Assembly: GCF_012911565.1 (NCBI RefSeq)
Contig: NZ_JAAMPU010000107.1
Location: forward strand, 310,001-374,000
DNA length: 64,000 nucleotides
Direction: 5' to 3'
DNA from: Flavobacterium silvaticum
GTDB taxonomy: Bacteria > Bacteroidota > Bacteroidia > Flavobacteriales > Flavobacteriaceae
Shown here: positions 1-8,719 of the stretch, in pieces
How positions within the stretch are numbered: the stretch's first letter is position 1
Layout of the letters: each line of letters opens with the position of its first letter
Position numbers and translations under genes: made by a program
Notes under the pieces: generated by a model
Told to the model about the DNA's origin: nothing
Database searches by the model: none
What the model saw: only the letters and a program-made list of their open reading frames with translations

Positions 1-143
1 AAGGCTATCAGCCTGATGACATTCCGAATCAATACCTAAAAGGGACTGAATTTTTATATCCGCAGAAAAAATCAGAACGGATGGAAAAGGAAGGCATGAA
101 ACGGGCTTTGAAGCCGGAGAGCCACGGGAAAGTCAACAAGTAA
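1..143 (+). CDS. C-terminal end of an unidentified protein (5' truncated by window)
   Basis: An open frame enters from the left edge (first full codon at base 3) and stops at TAA 141-143, giving the last 46 residues of a protein. The tail is hydrophilic and lysine/glutamate-rich and contains PNQYLKGTEFLYPQ. I do not recognise it with confidence. It lies 64 bp upstream of the CoA ligase on the same strand, so it probably belongs to the same cluster. Pathway logic would predict a flavin monooxygenase/reductase acting on the aryl-CoA thioester here, but the 46 residues do not prove that. Confidence 0.6.
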   Translation, partial: GYQPDDIPNQYLKGTEFLYPQKKSERMEKEGMKRALKPESHGKVNK

Positions 144-207
144 CGATTAACGGTTAACAATTCAAAAATAGCGTAAATAAAAAATAAAAATATCAATAAA
201 TAATATC

Positions 208-1812
208 TTGGTTTACGAGGATAATTTCGCCGAAAGACACTTGCCAGCGTTGGAATTGCAGCCTGATTACATTTGGGACGATCCGGATTTTGTGTTTCCG
301 GATGACCTGAATTGTGTCGATAAATTGCTCGATCGCCATATTCGCGATGGAAACGGTGACAGGATTGCCATCCGGACGTTTGATTCGGTTTGGACATTCC
401 GCGATTTATACGAAAAGTCAAATCAGATTGCTCAGGTTTTGACCTATGATTTAGGCTTTGTTTCCGGTAATCGGGTTTTGATAAGGTCGGCAAATAACCC
501 CATGTTCGTGGCGTGTTGGTTCGGAATCCTGAAAGCAGGCGGAATTGTAGTCGCTACCATGCCGTTGCTTCGGGAAAAAGAACTGACCGTAATGTGTGAC
601 AGCGCTGAAATCTCGCATGCATTCTGCGATGAACGCTTACTTGATGCCTTGTGTGACGTTTCATCTGAACATTTAAAGAAAATCGTGGCGTTTGATGGAA
701 CAGGGCAAAATCCGTCCGAACTCGAACGTATGATGTTTGCCAAACCGACTCAATTTAAAAATTTCCCAACAAAGCAAGATTCCATTTCACTCATTGGTTT
801 TACGTCCGGAACCACCGGAAAACCAAAGATGACGTCCCACTATCACCGCGACGTTTTGCTCATCTGCGAAGCGTTCCCGAAATATTCACTTCAACCTACG
901 CCAGACGATATTTTTACCGGAAGCCCGCCGCTTGGATTTACATTCGGGCTTGGAGGCCTGGTACTGTTTCCGTTTTACTTTGGTGCCTCGACTTTCCTTA
1001 TAGAAAAACCATCACCTGAATTGCTGCTCAAAGCCATTTCTGAACATAAAATCTCTATTATTTTCACAGCTCCGACAGCGTATCGCGTGCTGACTACCTT
1101 GGCAAAAGACTTCGATATTTCGTCATTGAGAAAATGTGTATCGGCAGGAGAAACATTGCCTTTGAAGGTCTGGCAGGATTGGTTCGATGCGACCGGGCTG
1201 AAAATCATCGACGGAATCGGATCGACCGAGATACTTCACATCTTCATCTCATCGACCGAAGAAAATATGAAACCCGGAGCCACAGGTTTGCCAATCCGCG
1301 GTTACGAAGCGAAAATCGTCGACCCAAACGGAAATGAAATCACAAACGGCGAACACGGAAGACTTGCCGTACGCGGAATCACAGGCTGCAAATACCTGAA
1401 TGCGCCTGAAAAACAACTCGAATATGTAGAAAACGGCTGGAACATAACCGGCGATATCTTCCGTAAAGATGCAGATGGCTATTTCTGGTTCGTGACCAGA
1501 GGCGATGACATGATCATTTCATCGGGTTACAACATATCGGCGATTGAAGTGGAAAGCGTGCTGCTGATGCATCCCGAAATAGCGGAATGCGCTGTGACAT
1601 CGGCTCCGGATGAAGAACGCGGCATGTTGGTTTGTGCCTATATTGTTCTTAGGGAACCGAAATATGCGTCGCCAGAAAAAGCAAAGGAAATCCAGGATTG
1701 GTTTAAAAATACTGCCGCTCCGTACAAATATCCCAGAATTATTACTTTTATAGAACAGCTTCCTAAGACGGAAACAGGAAAAATCCAACGCTTTAAACTT
1801 AAAAAGGCATGA
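208..1812 (+). CDS. AMP-forming aromatic acid-CoA ligase (2-aminobenzoate/benzoate-CoA ligase-like)
   Basis: Acyl-adenylate-forming (ANL) ligase of 534 residues, normal length for aryl-CoA ligases. The P-loop-like motif FTSGTTGKPK is at residues 198-207, the A5 motif DGIGSTE at 335-341, TGD at 414-416, and the C-terminal catalytic lysine in TETGK is Lys525. It should activate a carboxylic acid with ATP and CoA. The overall look, with benzoate/2-aminobenzoate-type features and a short N-terminus, suggests an aromatic substrate, and the downstream thioesterase and ring-cleavage dioxygenase agree. Substrate choice (2-aminobenzoate, salicylate or benzoate) is inferred from context. The start is TTG at 208; no upstream ATG fits. 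Its stop overlaps the next start by 4 bp (ATGA), indicating translational coupling. Confidence 0.9.
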   Translation: MVYEDNFAERHLPALELQPDYIWDDPDFVFPDDLNCVDKLLDRHIRDGNGDRIAIRTFDSVWTFRDLYEKSNQIAQVLTYDLGFVSGNRVLIRSANNPMFVACWFGILKAGGIVVATMPLLREKELTVMCDSAEISHAFCDERLLDALCDVSSEHLKKIVAFDGTGQNPSELERMMFAKPTQFKNFPTKQDSISLIGFTSGTTGKPKMTSHYHRDVLLICEAFPKYSLQPTPDDIFTGSPPLGFTFGLGGLVLFPFYFGASTFLIEKPSPELLLKAISEHKISIIFTAPTAYRVLTTLAKDFDISSLRKCVSAGETLPLKVWQDWFDATGLKIIDGIGSTEILHIFISSTEENMKPGATGLPIRGYEAKIVDPNGNEITNGEHGRLAVRGITGCKYLNAPEKQLEYVENGWNITGDIFRKDADGYFWFVTRGDDMIISSGYNISAIEVESVLLMHPEIAECAVTSAPDEERGMLVCAYIVLREPKYASPEKAKEIQDWFKNTAAPYKYPRIITFIEQLPKTETGKIQRFKLKKA

Positions 1813-3314
1813 TCAGAAAATTACTTTTTGTATTGTCCATTTCGTCATTTTGTTACGGACAACCAGTTATTGAGTGGCAAAAATCTTTTGGCGGATCAAA
1901 CGCCGACCAAGCTAAAACAATCATCCAGAGTTCAGATGGCGGCTATGTTTTTACCGGAACTACGGCTTCTTCCGACGGAGACATCAGTGGAGCTCACGGG
2001 TTGGATGATATCTGGGTCGTTAAAACCGATGCCTCAGGAGAAATGGAATGGCAAAAAACGTTAGGCGGAAGCCAATACGAATATGCTTACCGCGTATTGG
2101 AACTGACCGACGGATACCTGGTTTGTGGAGGCACCTTGTCCTGGAACGGAGATGTATCGCAAAATAACGGCCTCGTAGATGCATGGCTTGTGAAACTGGA
2201 TCCGGATGGAAATCTGGTTTGGGAAAAAACAATCGGCGGGAACAATCTCGATCACGGCCTTGATATCAAGCCACTTCCGGGAGGCGGTTATATCATGGCA
2301 GGAGCCAGTGGGCCAACAGCTGCATCACCACTTCTAGACGCCTGGTTCGTTAAGCTGGATGAACAGGCGAATGTAGTTTGGCAAAAAACATACGGCGGTT
2401 CCCAGCGTGATGCCATGTACAGCGTTGTATTGACAGATGATGGCGGATTTTTGGGTGGCGGTTATACTGATTCGGCAGATGGAGACGTTACTGGCAGTCA
2501 CGGCAATCGCGACAGCTGGGTGATCAAACTGGATCAGGACGGAAATCTGCAATGGCAAAAAACATTTGGAGGATCCGGTAACGAAGGAATAGACAATTTG
2601 ATACGTCTCTCCGACGGCACTTACGCATTTACAGGCTCTACACAATCTAACGATGGCGACCTTGACGGAATTGTACTTTTTTCAGCCTGGTGGACATTGA
2701 AATTCGATGCCGAAGGAACTATTTTATGGAGCCGGGAACTCCGGTCTAATGGCGGATGTTCCGGATTGAGCCTGATAGAAGCAAATGACGGCTCTATTGT
2801 TACGGCCGGAAGAGCGGCCATGAATTCCCCTTATGTTTATGGAGATTTTCTGGATTGTCATGGAGATGATATGGCAATTGCCGGCTATACCGCATCGGGC
2901 GATTTGTTGTATAAAGACGTTTATGGCGGAACCGGGGCCGATTTGGGATCTATGATCGTGCAGACTTCGGACAACGGCTTTGCTTTTTGCGGAAGTTCCG
3001 GCTCGTCAGATCTTGATGCAACACAGAACCACGGCGATTACGATATGTGGATACTGAAGCTTTCACCCGCAGTATTATCTGATTCAGTTTTTACCGAGCC
3101 TCTATCATTTATGATGTATCCGAATCCATCAAAAAACTTGGTTCATCTGGATCATGAGACAGATTCTTATGAGATTTCAGACATGAACGGAAGAAAAATC
3201 CTTGAAGGCAAACGAACTTCTGACATTGATATTTCTGAGCTCACAACAGGTTTGTATACGCTGGAACTACAAACACAAAAAGGTCTTTTCAAAACCAAAG
3301 TCATAAAAAACTGA
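1809..3314 (+). CDS. Secreted seven-repeat propeller-like protein with T9SS type A sorting domain
   Basis: 501 residues with a signal peptide ending near FCYGQ at residue 18. Seven imperfect repeats follow, each with a W-Q-K-x-x-G-G-like motif, near residues 21, 78, 136, 188, 247, 304 and 366 (spacing 52-62), consistent with a seven-bladed propeller. The C-terminal ~65 residues begin with YPNPSKNLVHL and end in a basic KTKVIKN tail, the classical Por/T9SS type A sorting domain, so the protein should be exported and attached to the surface or released. Function is unknown. It is oddly placed: its ATG overlaps the CoA-ligase stop by 4 bp and the next gene starts 1 bp after its stop, so a secreted protein sits inside an intracellular catabolic operon. 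Confidence 0.85.
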   Translation: MIRKLLFVLSISSFCYGQPVIEWQKSFGGSNADQAKTIIQSSDGGYVFTGTTASSDGDISGAHGLDDIWVVKTDASGEMEWQKTLGGSQYEYAYRVLELTDGYLVCGGTLSWNGDVSQNNGLVDAWLVKLDPDGNLVWEKTIGGNNLDHGLDIKPLPGGGYIMAGASGPTAASPLLDAWFVKLDEQANVVWQKTYGGSQRDAMYSVVLTDDGGFLGGGYTDSADGDVTGSHGNRDSWVIKLDQDGNLQWQKTFGGSGNEGIDNLIRLSDGTYAFTGSTQSNDGDLDGIVLFSAWWTLKFDAEGTILWSRELRSNGGCSGLSLIEANDGSIVTAGRAAMNSPYVYGDFLDCHGDDMAIAGYTASGDLLYKDVYGGTGADLGSMIVQTSDNGFAFCGSSGSSDLDATQNHGDYDMWILKLSPAVLSDSVFTEPLSFMMYPNPSKNLVHLDHETDSYEISDMNGRKILEGKRTSDIDISELTTGLYTLELQTQKGLFKTKVIKN

Positions 3315-3315
3315 A

Positions 3316-4896
3316 TTGAGAAAGATATTCGTCATATCGAGCCTGACCGCTCTGGCGCTGACTGCCATTTTATATTCCATCAGCTGGAAATTCATTTTCC
3401 TGCTGGTGTTTTTTATACCGCTTATTTTACTCGGGATTTATGACCTGCTTCAACCGACACAATCGATCCTGAGGAATTTTCCGGTTATCGGCCATATGCG
3501 CAACCTACTGCAAAAGATACGTCCGGAGATACGCCAATACTTTATAGAAAGCGACACCGATGGAAAACCATTCAGCCGTCTGCAACGCGACCTGGTCTAT
3601 GAACGAAGTGCCAAAAGTTCAGATAACAAACCTTTCGGAACGCAGCTAAATGTCTATGACGAAGGCTACCAATGGATCAACCACAGCATTCGGGCCATCG
3701 CGTTTAAAGATGTCAATACGAATCCGCGCGTCAAAGTCGGGTCGTCCCAATGCACGCAGCCTTATTATGCGAGCTTGTTCAACATCAGCGCCATGAGTTA
3801 CGGTTCGCTGAGCCGGAATGCGGTCATGGCTTTGAACGACGGTGCCAGAGAAGGCGGCTTTTACCATAACACAGGCGAAGGCGGCTTGTCTCCTTATCAC
3901 TTACGCGGAGGCGATGTGGTCTGGAATATCGGAACCGGATATTTCAGCTGTCGTGATGAGAACGGAAATTTTTCGTACGAACATTTCAGCCAACGCGCGA
4001 CAAAAGAAAATGTCAAAATGATCGAAATCAAGTTTTCACAAGGTGCCAAACCGGGTCACGGAGGTATTTTGCCAAAGGAAAAAGTCACCGATGAGATCGC
4101 GGATATACGATTAGTCGGCAAAGGCCATGATATTGTCTCTCCTCCTGCCCATACCGCATTTAAGACTCCGTTGGAATTGATGGATTTCGTGGAACTGCTC
4201 CGGAAAGGCTCAGGAGGAAAACCAATCGGGATGAAAATATGCATCGGGAATAAGTCTGAGTTCATTTCGATTTGTAAGGCGATGTCTGAAACCGGAACAA
4301 GATTCGACTTCATCACAGTTGACGGAGGCGAAGGCGGAACCGGTGCGGCACCACCCGAATATTCAGACCATGTCGGGATGCCGTTGCGCGAGGCGTTGGC
4401 TTTCGTATACGATTGCCTCAACGGATTCGATTTGAAAGACGAGATAAAGATCATTGCCAGCGGAAAGATCATTTCGGGATTCGACATTATTCGAGCTCTT
4501 TCCATGGGTGCCGATATTTGCAATTCGGCCCGCGGGATGATGTTCGCTTTGGGTTGCATCCAGGCTCTGGAATGCCATGCCAACACCTGCCCGACCGGAG
4601 TTGCGACTCAGGACGAGCGATTGGTGCGGGGTCTTGTCGTGGAGAAAAAGAGCGTCCATGTAACGAATTACCACAATGAAACCGTCAAGAGCGCCATGGA
4701 CCTGATTGCATCGGCAGGAATTGACCATCCGGATAATGTGGGCAGAGATGTGGTGAGTATGCGGATAGATAAAACGAAGATCGCGACTTTTGAAGAGTTG
4801 TTCCCGGAATTGAAAAAAGGTTGCATGTTACAGCCGGAGAATGTTCCGGATAAATATTTTTACGATTGGAAACGGGCAAGCAGCTCCCAATTCTGA
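3316..4896 (+). CDS. Membrane-anchored FMN-binding glutamate synthase-family protein
   Basis: 526 residues. Two hydrophobic segments near residues 5-45 precede a domain resembling the FMN/synthase domain of glutamate synthase. Visible marks are GGEGGTGAAPPEY, the phosphate-binding ASGKIISGFDIIRALSMGA, and a cysteine cluster C-x5-C-x4-C in GCIQALECHANTCPTGVATQ, which in GltB ligates a 3Fe-4S centre. The amidotransferase and FAD subunits are absent, so this is a stand-alone GltB2-like oxidoreductase, not a full GOGAT; the family's reaction is not established. Start is TTG at 3316, one base after the preceding stop. Being inside the catabolic cluster it could handle released ammonia or supply a redox step; both are guesses. 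Confidence 0.85.
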   Translation: MRKIFVISSLTALALTAILYSISWKFIFLLVFFIPLILLGIYDLLQPTQSILRNFPVIGHMRNLLQKIRPEIRQYFIESDTDGKPFSRLQRDLVYERSAKSSDNKPFGTQLNVYDEGYQWINHSIRAIAFKDVNTNPRVKVGSSQCTQPYYASLFNISAMSYGSLSRNAVMALNDGAREGGFYHNTGEGGLSPYHLRGGDVVWNIGTGYFSCRDENGNFSYEHFSQRATKENVKMIEIKFSQGAKPGHGGILPKEKVTDEIADIRLVGKGHDIVSPPAHTAFKTPLELMDFVELLRKGSGGKPIGMKICIGNKSEFISICKAMSETGTRFDFITVDGGEGGTGAAPPEYSDHVGMPLREALAFVYDCLNGFDLKDEIKIIASGKIISGFDIIRALSMGADICNSARGMMFALGCIQALECHANTCPTGVATQDERLVRGLVVEKKSVHVTNYHNETVKSAMDLIASAGIDHPDNVGRDVVSMRIDKTKIATFEELFPELKKGCMLQPENVPDKYFYDWKRASSSQF

Positions 4897-5071
4897 TTGA
4901 AGATGGAATTGAAAAAATAGCGCGGCCGGGATTTAGTGGAAATCCTTTTGGATAATGAAGCTGGTTATGAGCGTAGATTAATACGACCAAAGGAAGCTTT
5001 AAGATGCGCATCAAAACCGCGAATTGACAAAAGATTGAAACGGAAGCCCGAACTGTCCGCCATAAAAAAAC

Positions 5072-5509
5072 ATGAAAAAATTTACAAAAACAGAGACGGT
5101 ACGGTTCAAACACGTCGATTTTGCGGGTATCGTTTTTTATCCTCGGTTTCTCGAAATGCTCAACGATCTGGTCGAGGATTGGTTTGGGGAAGCTCTCGAA
5201 AGGCCATTTTCCAAAATACACACGACCAATGGTATTCCGACAGTTGACTTAAAAGTCCAGTTCAAAAAGCCGGCGCGTATTGGGGACGAACTTGAAAAGT
5301 CGCTTTGGGTAACGAATCTGGGTGGCGCATCGGTCACTTGTGGCTTTGCTTTTACCCATGCTGACGGAAGTATCTGCCTTGAAGGAGAAGTGACTTTGGT
5401 GAATGTAGGGCTTGATAAAGGGCCGAACCAAATCAAAGCCGTTCCTTTTACCGACGAGACCAGAAACCTCATTTCTGCATTCATAACTAATAATAATCAC
5501 AATAAATAA
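5072..5509 (+). CDS. Acyl-CoA thioesterase, 4-hydroxybenzoyl-CoA thioesterase family
   Basis: 145-residue single hot-dog domain. The N-terminal motif HVDFAGIVFYPRFLEM is typical of the 4HBT family and puts the probable catalytic aspartate at Asp16. It should hydrolyse an aryl- or acyl-CoA thioester. Placed between an aryl-CoA ligase and a ring-cleavage dioxygenase, it is well suited to release a free hydroxylated aromatic acid before ring opening, as in CoA-dependent salicylate/gentisate pathways. The start is ATG. The 175 bp upstream holds no gene. The next gene begins 8 bp after the stop. Confidence 0.88.
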   Translation: MKKFTKTETVRFKHVDFAGIVFYPRFLEMLNDLVEDWFGEALERPFSKIHTTNGIPTVDLKVQFKKPARIGDELEKSLWVTNLGGASVTCGFAFTHADGSICLEGEVTLVNVGLDKGPNQIKAVPFTDETRNLISAFITNNNHNK

Positions 5510-5517
5510 TAACCAAG

Positions 5518-6498
5518 GTGGATTTTCCAAAATTCAAAGCCGCTACAGTCCAGACTTCGCCTGTTTTTCTTGATGTTGAAAAAACGGTCGACAAAGCGAT
5601 TTCATTTATCAAAGAAGCCGCTGGCAACGGAGCAAAACTGATCGCGTTTCCTGAAGTTTTCATATCCGGGTATCCGTACTGGAACTGGATCATGACACCG
5701 GTCCAGGGGAGCAAATGGTATGAGGGATTGTACCGGAATTCGGTATCGATGGACGATGTTCATTTGCAACGGATATTTGATTCGGCCAGGGAAAACGACA
5801 TCCATATTGTCATCGGGATCAATGAACGCGGCGACAGTTATGGCGAAATCTACAACACGAACCTGATTATCGACAACGGCGGAAATCTTGTCGGAAAGCA
5901 TAGGAAACTGGTTCCGACATGGGCTGAGAAACTGACATGGACAGCCGGTGACGGATCTTCGCTAAAAGTCTATAAAACCGAAATCGGGCCAATCGGAACC
6001 TTGGCTTGCGGTGAAAATACAAACACGCTGGCCCGTTTTACGCTACTGGCCCAAGGCGAACTGATTCATATTGCCAATTATATTTCGCTTCCGGTCGCTC
6101 CACCCGATTATGATATGGCGGAAGCGATAAAAATCCGTGCGGCGGCTCATTCGTTCGAAGGAAAATTGTTTACGATTGTCTCTTGTTCGACTATTTCCCA
6201 GGAAATCAAGGACAGATTGCGTGAAGATGTACCGAATGTAGACGAATTGCTCGATAGAAAGAATTCTGCTTTTTCCGGTTTCATCGGGCCTAATGGTGCT
6301 GTAATCGGACAACCTTTGATCGACGATGAAGGAATCGTTTATGCAAATATTGATTTATCGAAATGCATCCAACCCAAGCAAATGCACGATATTCTGGGAC
6401 ATTACAACCGTTTTGACATTTTTGATTTAAGGGTCAATACAGCGCCGACGAAAAAGATAACCTTTGTTGGTGAGCATTTCAACGATGATAAAAAATAA
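5518..6498 (+). CDS. Nitrilase-superfamily carbon-nitrogen hydrolase (possible maleamate amidase)
   Basis: 326 residues with the complete nitrilase triad: Glu46 in AFPEVF, Lys130 in KHRKLVPT and Cys164 in ACGENTNTLARF. The GYPYW segment after the glutamate and CGEN around the cysteine resemble true nitrilases (branch 1) more than small omega-amidases. The enzyme should cleave a nitrile or an amide, yielding acid plus ammonia. Between the thioesterase (8 bp upstream) and the dioxygenase (29 bp downstream), one attractive role is hydrolysis of maleamate to maleate, which would explain the nearby maleate isomerase; this is inference. Start is GTG at 5518, preceded by AAGG. Confidence 0.88.
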   Translation: MDFPKFKAATVQTSPVFLDVEKTVDKAISFIKEAAGNGAKLIAFPEVFISGYPYWNWIMTPVQGSKWYEGLYRNSVSMDDVHLQRIFDSARENDIHIVIGINERGDSYGEIYNTNLIIDNGGNLVGKHRKLVPTWAEKLTWTAGDGSSLKVYKTEIGPIGTLACGENTNTLARFTLLAQGELIHIANYISLPVAPPDYDMAEAIKIRAAAHSFEGKLFTIVSCSTISQEIKDRLREDVPNVDELLDRKNSAFSGFIGPNGAVIGQPLIDDEGIVYANIDLSKCIQPKQMHDILGHYNRFDIFDLRVNTAPTKKITFVGEHFNDDKK

Positions 6499-6527
6499 AA
6501 ATAGTACTAAACAATAATTTAAATCAG

Positions 6528-7610
6528 GTGGAATCAAAACACTCAGATGACGTAATAGGCCGCGCCCGCGTCCAGGACACGCCCGAACTTGAAGCCTACT
6601 ACAAAGAGCTCGAAACCCTCGGAGCAGGCGCGCTCTGGACAGTTGCCAACGATATCGAACCTTGGGAACCGCGAACGTCTTCCGTTCCTATGCTGTGGAA
6701 ATACGATGATTTACGCGAACTCGTACTCAAATCAAGCGACCTCGTGACTCCCGAAAAAGCCGGACGACGTGTAGTCTATCTGGTTAATGACAAACGCAAA
6801 GATGTTTCGGCTGCCGTCGGTTGGCTGTACACCGGAATCCAGGTCACGCGCCCCGGAGAAAGTACCTCGGCACACCGACACAAAGCTTCGGCATTGCGGT
6901 TCATCATGGAAGGCGAAGGCGGCTACACGGTTGTTGACGGAAATAAAGTAACATTTGAAGTCAACGATTTCGTCATCACACCCAATTCCGCCTGGCACGA
7001 GCACGGAGTAGCCGAAAATGGAAAGACTTGCGTATGGCAGGACGGCCTCGACATTCCGCTTGTCAATGCACTTGAAGCCAATGATTATGCGGTTTACGAC
7101 GGAAAGCAGCCTTTAATTGCACCGACGAATTTCCTTCCGCTGAGTTACGCCGGAGCCGGATTGCTACCTTCCGGACACAACTGGGACAAACCGTATTCGC
7201 CTTTGTTCAAATATGCGTGGAAAGATGTCTACCCTGCGCTGTTGGAGACGGCAAAAGTAACCGAAGATTCGCCTTTCGATGGCGTGTTGATGCACTATTC
7301 CAACCCGTTGACAGGCGGCCACGTCATGCAGACCATGGGAGCATCCATGCAATTGTTACGTGCCGGATTCAAAGGAAAACCTCACAAACACACCGGTTCC
7401 TTTGTATATCAATGTGCTAAAGGAAGCGGCTATTCCATTATTGGCGGACATCGGTTTGACTGGGCAGCACGCGACATTTTCTGTGTCCCGAGCTGGACCA
7501 CACACGAACACCATAACGCATCTGAAAGCGAAGATGCCTGTTTGTTTTCGTTCAACGACTTGCCGGTGATTGAAAAACTTGGTTTGTACCAGGAATCAAT
7601 TAACGATTAA
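6528..7610 (+). CDS. Bicupin ring-cleavage dioxygenase (gentisate 1,2-dioxygenase-like)
   Basis: 360 residues, the normal length for gentisate 1,2-dioxygenase and relatives that open 5-hydroxylated salicylate or anthranilate rings between C1 and C2. Two cupin domains are visible. In the first, His116 and His118 (AHRH) with His157 (AWHEHG) form the expected Fe(II) triad; in the second, H-K-H at 286-288 and THEHHN remain. The N-terminal part with LGAGALWTVA and PWEPRT is typical of the family. Gentisate would give maleylpyruvate; 5-hydroxyanthranilate would give maleamylpyruvate. Start is GTG at 6528; no ATG is available near the N-terminus. It precedes an FAH-family hydrolase. Confidence 0.9.
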   Translation: MESKHSDDVIGRARVQDTPELEAYYKELETLGAGALWTVANDIEPWEPRTSSVPMLWKYDDLRELVLKSSDLVTPEKAGRRVVYLVNDKRKDVSAAVGWLYTGIQVTRPGESTSAHRHKASALRFIMEGEGGYTVVDGNKVTFEVNDFVITPNSAWHEHGVAENGKTCVWQDGLDIPLVNALEANDYAVYDGKQPLIAPTNFLPLSYAGAGLLPSGHNWDKPYSPLFKYAWKDVYPALLETAKVTEDSPFDGVLMHYSNPLTGGHVMQTMGASMQLLRAGFKGKPHKHTGSFVYQCAKGSGYSIIGGHRFDWAARDIFCVPSWTTHEHHNASESEDACLFSFNDLPVIEKLGLYQESIND

Positions 7611-7620
7611 TAATTAACAA

Positions 7621-7772
7621 TGGAAGCTGTTCCGGCTGTGCGCTGCAAGTCCTCATTTGGAAACCAAATTTTTATGTCGCCTTCGCGAGCTTCCGTTGGT
7701 CGCTGCGAATGCTCCTAAAAATAAAGGTTGCCAAACTCCGGGCTATCCGCTTCCATCCGGGCTAAACCAAAA
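7621..7772. repeat. Probable non-coding intergenic repeat remnant inside the catabolic cluster
   Basis: The 191-bp gap between dioxygenase and FAH hydrolase is the largest in the cluster. It contains GCTGTTCCGGCTGTGCGCTG and, near 7738-7765, GGGCTATCCGCTTCCATCCG, a wording that resembles the GCGGCTATCC block of the repeat at 15763-15949. No credible protein is encoded. I read it as a decayed dispersed element; similarity was judged by eye. Confidence 0.35.
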
Positions 7773-7801
7773 AACATTAACCTATCAACACATAAACAAA
7801 C

Positions 7802-8719
7802 TTGAAACTTCTCACCTTTTCCCATCAGTCCAAACAAAAAATCGGCGTCCTCCATGGCGATGTAGTTGTCGACCTCGAGACTCTTGGTTTCAAACATAAC
7901 CTCGAATTCCCAAAATCGATGCTCGAACTTATCGACCTCGGTGAATCGGAAATCAAGCGAATCGAAGATACCATCAAGGCATCGAGTGAAAATGTAATTG
8001 CGGCATCGTCACTTCCAACCTCAGAAGTAACCATCCTCGCTCCTATACCAAAACCGCGTAAGAACATCATCGGCATCGGACTTAATTACACCGAACACGT
8101 TGCCGAAAGTGCCCGGACTTTGGACACGGACAATACGCTTCCGCAAAAGCCCGTCATATTTTCCAAACCGCCGACTGCCGTTACGGCTACCAACACAGAC
8201 ATCATCCACAACGAAAATCTGACCCAACAACTCGATTGGGAAGTGGAACTCGCGGTTGTAATAGGTAAAAAAGCAAAATATGTTTCCAAGGAAAATGCTA
8301 TGGATTATGTCTTTGGCTATACCGTCATCAACGATATTTCGGCACGCGATTGCCGACGCGCCGGACAATGGATCGTTTCGAAAGGCCAGGATACGTTTGC
8401 GCCTCTGGGTCCGGTTATCGTCACTAAAGATGAAATCAAAGATCCGCATAACCTCAATCTTTCGCTGACTCTGAACGGCGTCGAAAAGCAAAACTCGAAC
8501 ACCAAATTTTTGCTGTTCCGGATTCCTGACCTGATTGAAGATTTGAGCACGGTCTTTACGCTTGAACCCGGCGATATCATTGCAACCGGAACGCCTGCCG
8601 GTGTCGGTGCGGGCCGTGAGCCACAGGAATGGATGTGGAACGGAGATGTGGTTGAAGCAACCGTAGAAGGAATCGGCACATTGACCAATCGCGTAAAAAA
8701 GCTGGATCGTGAAAAATAA
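7802..8719 (+). CDS. Fumarylacetoacetate hydrolase-family C-C hydrolase (acylpyruvate hydrolase)
   Basis: 305 residues: a short N-terminal domain (1-80) and the FAH catalytic domain with KIIGIGLNY-type entry (here NIIGIGLNYTEH), the metal-binding E147-V-E149 in DWEVELAVVIGK, NDISARD, and TGTPAGVGAG near the C-terminus. Members cleave beta-diketone acids such as maleylpyruvate or fumarylpyruvate to pyruvate and a dicarboxylate. Right after a gentisate-type dioxygenase, direct hydrolysis of the ring-opened product is the natural role, and the maleate isomerase downstream suggests cleavage before isomerisation. Start is TTG at 7802 (MKLLTFSHQ is the usual family N-terminus). Its end overlaps the next small gene by 11 bp. 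Confidence 0.9.
   Translation: MKLLTFSHQSKQKIGVLHGDVVVDLETLGFKHNLEFPKSMLELIDLGESEIKRIEDTIKASSENVIAASSLPTSEVTILAPIPKPRKNIIGIGLNYTEHVAESARTLDTDNTLPQKPVIFSKPPTAVTATNTDIIHNENLTQQLDWEVELAVVIGKKAKYVSKENAMDYVFGYTVINDISARDCRRAGQWIVSKGQDTFAPLGPVIVTKDEIKDPHNLNLSLTLNGVEKQNSNTKFLLFRIPDLIEDLSTVFTLEPGDIIATGTPAGVGAGREPQEWMWNGDVVEATVEGIGTLTNRVKKLDREK

Noticed and set aside
1..143. Firm call of the truncated protein as salicylyl-CoA/2-aminobenzoyl-CoA monooxygenase
   Set aside because: Only 46 C-terminal residues are visible and none forms a diagnostic motif; the idea comes from pathway logic.
3316..4896. Complete glutamate synthase large subunit
   Set aside because: Length is 526 residues, with no N-terminal class II amidotransferase domain and no small subunit nearby.
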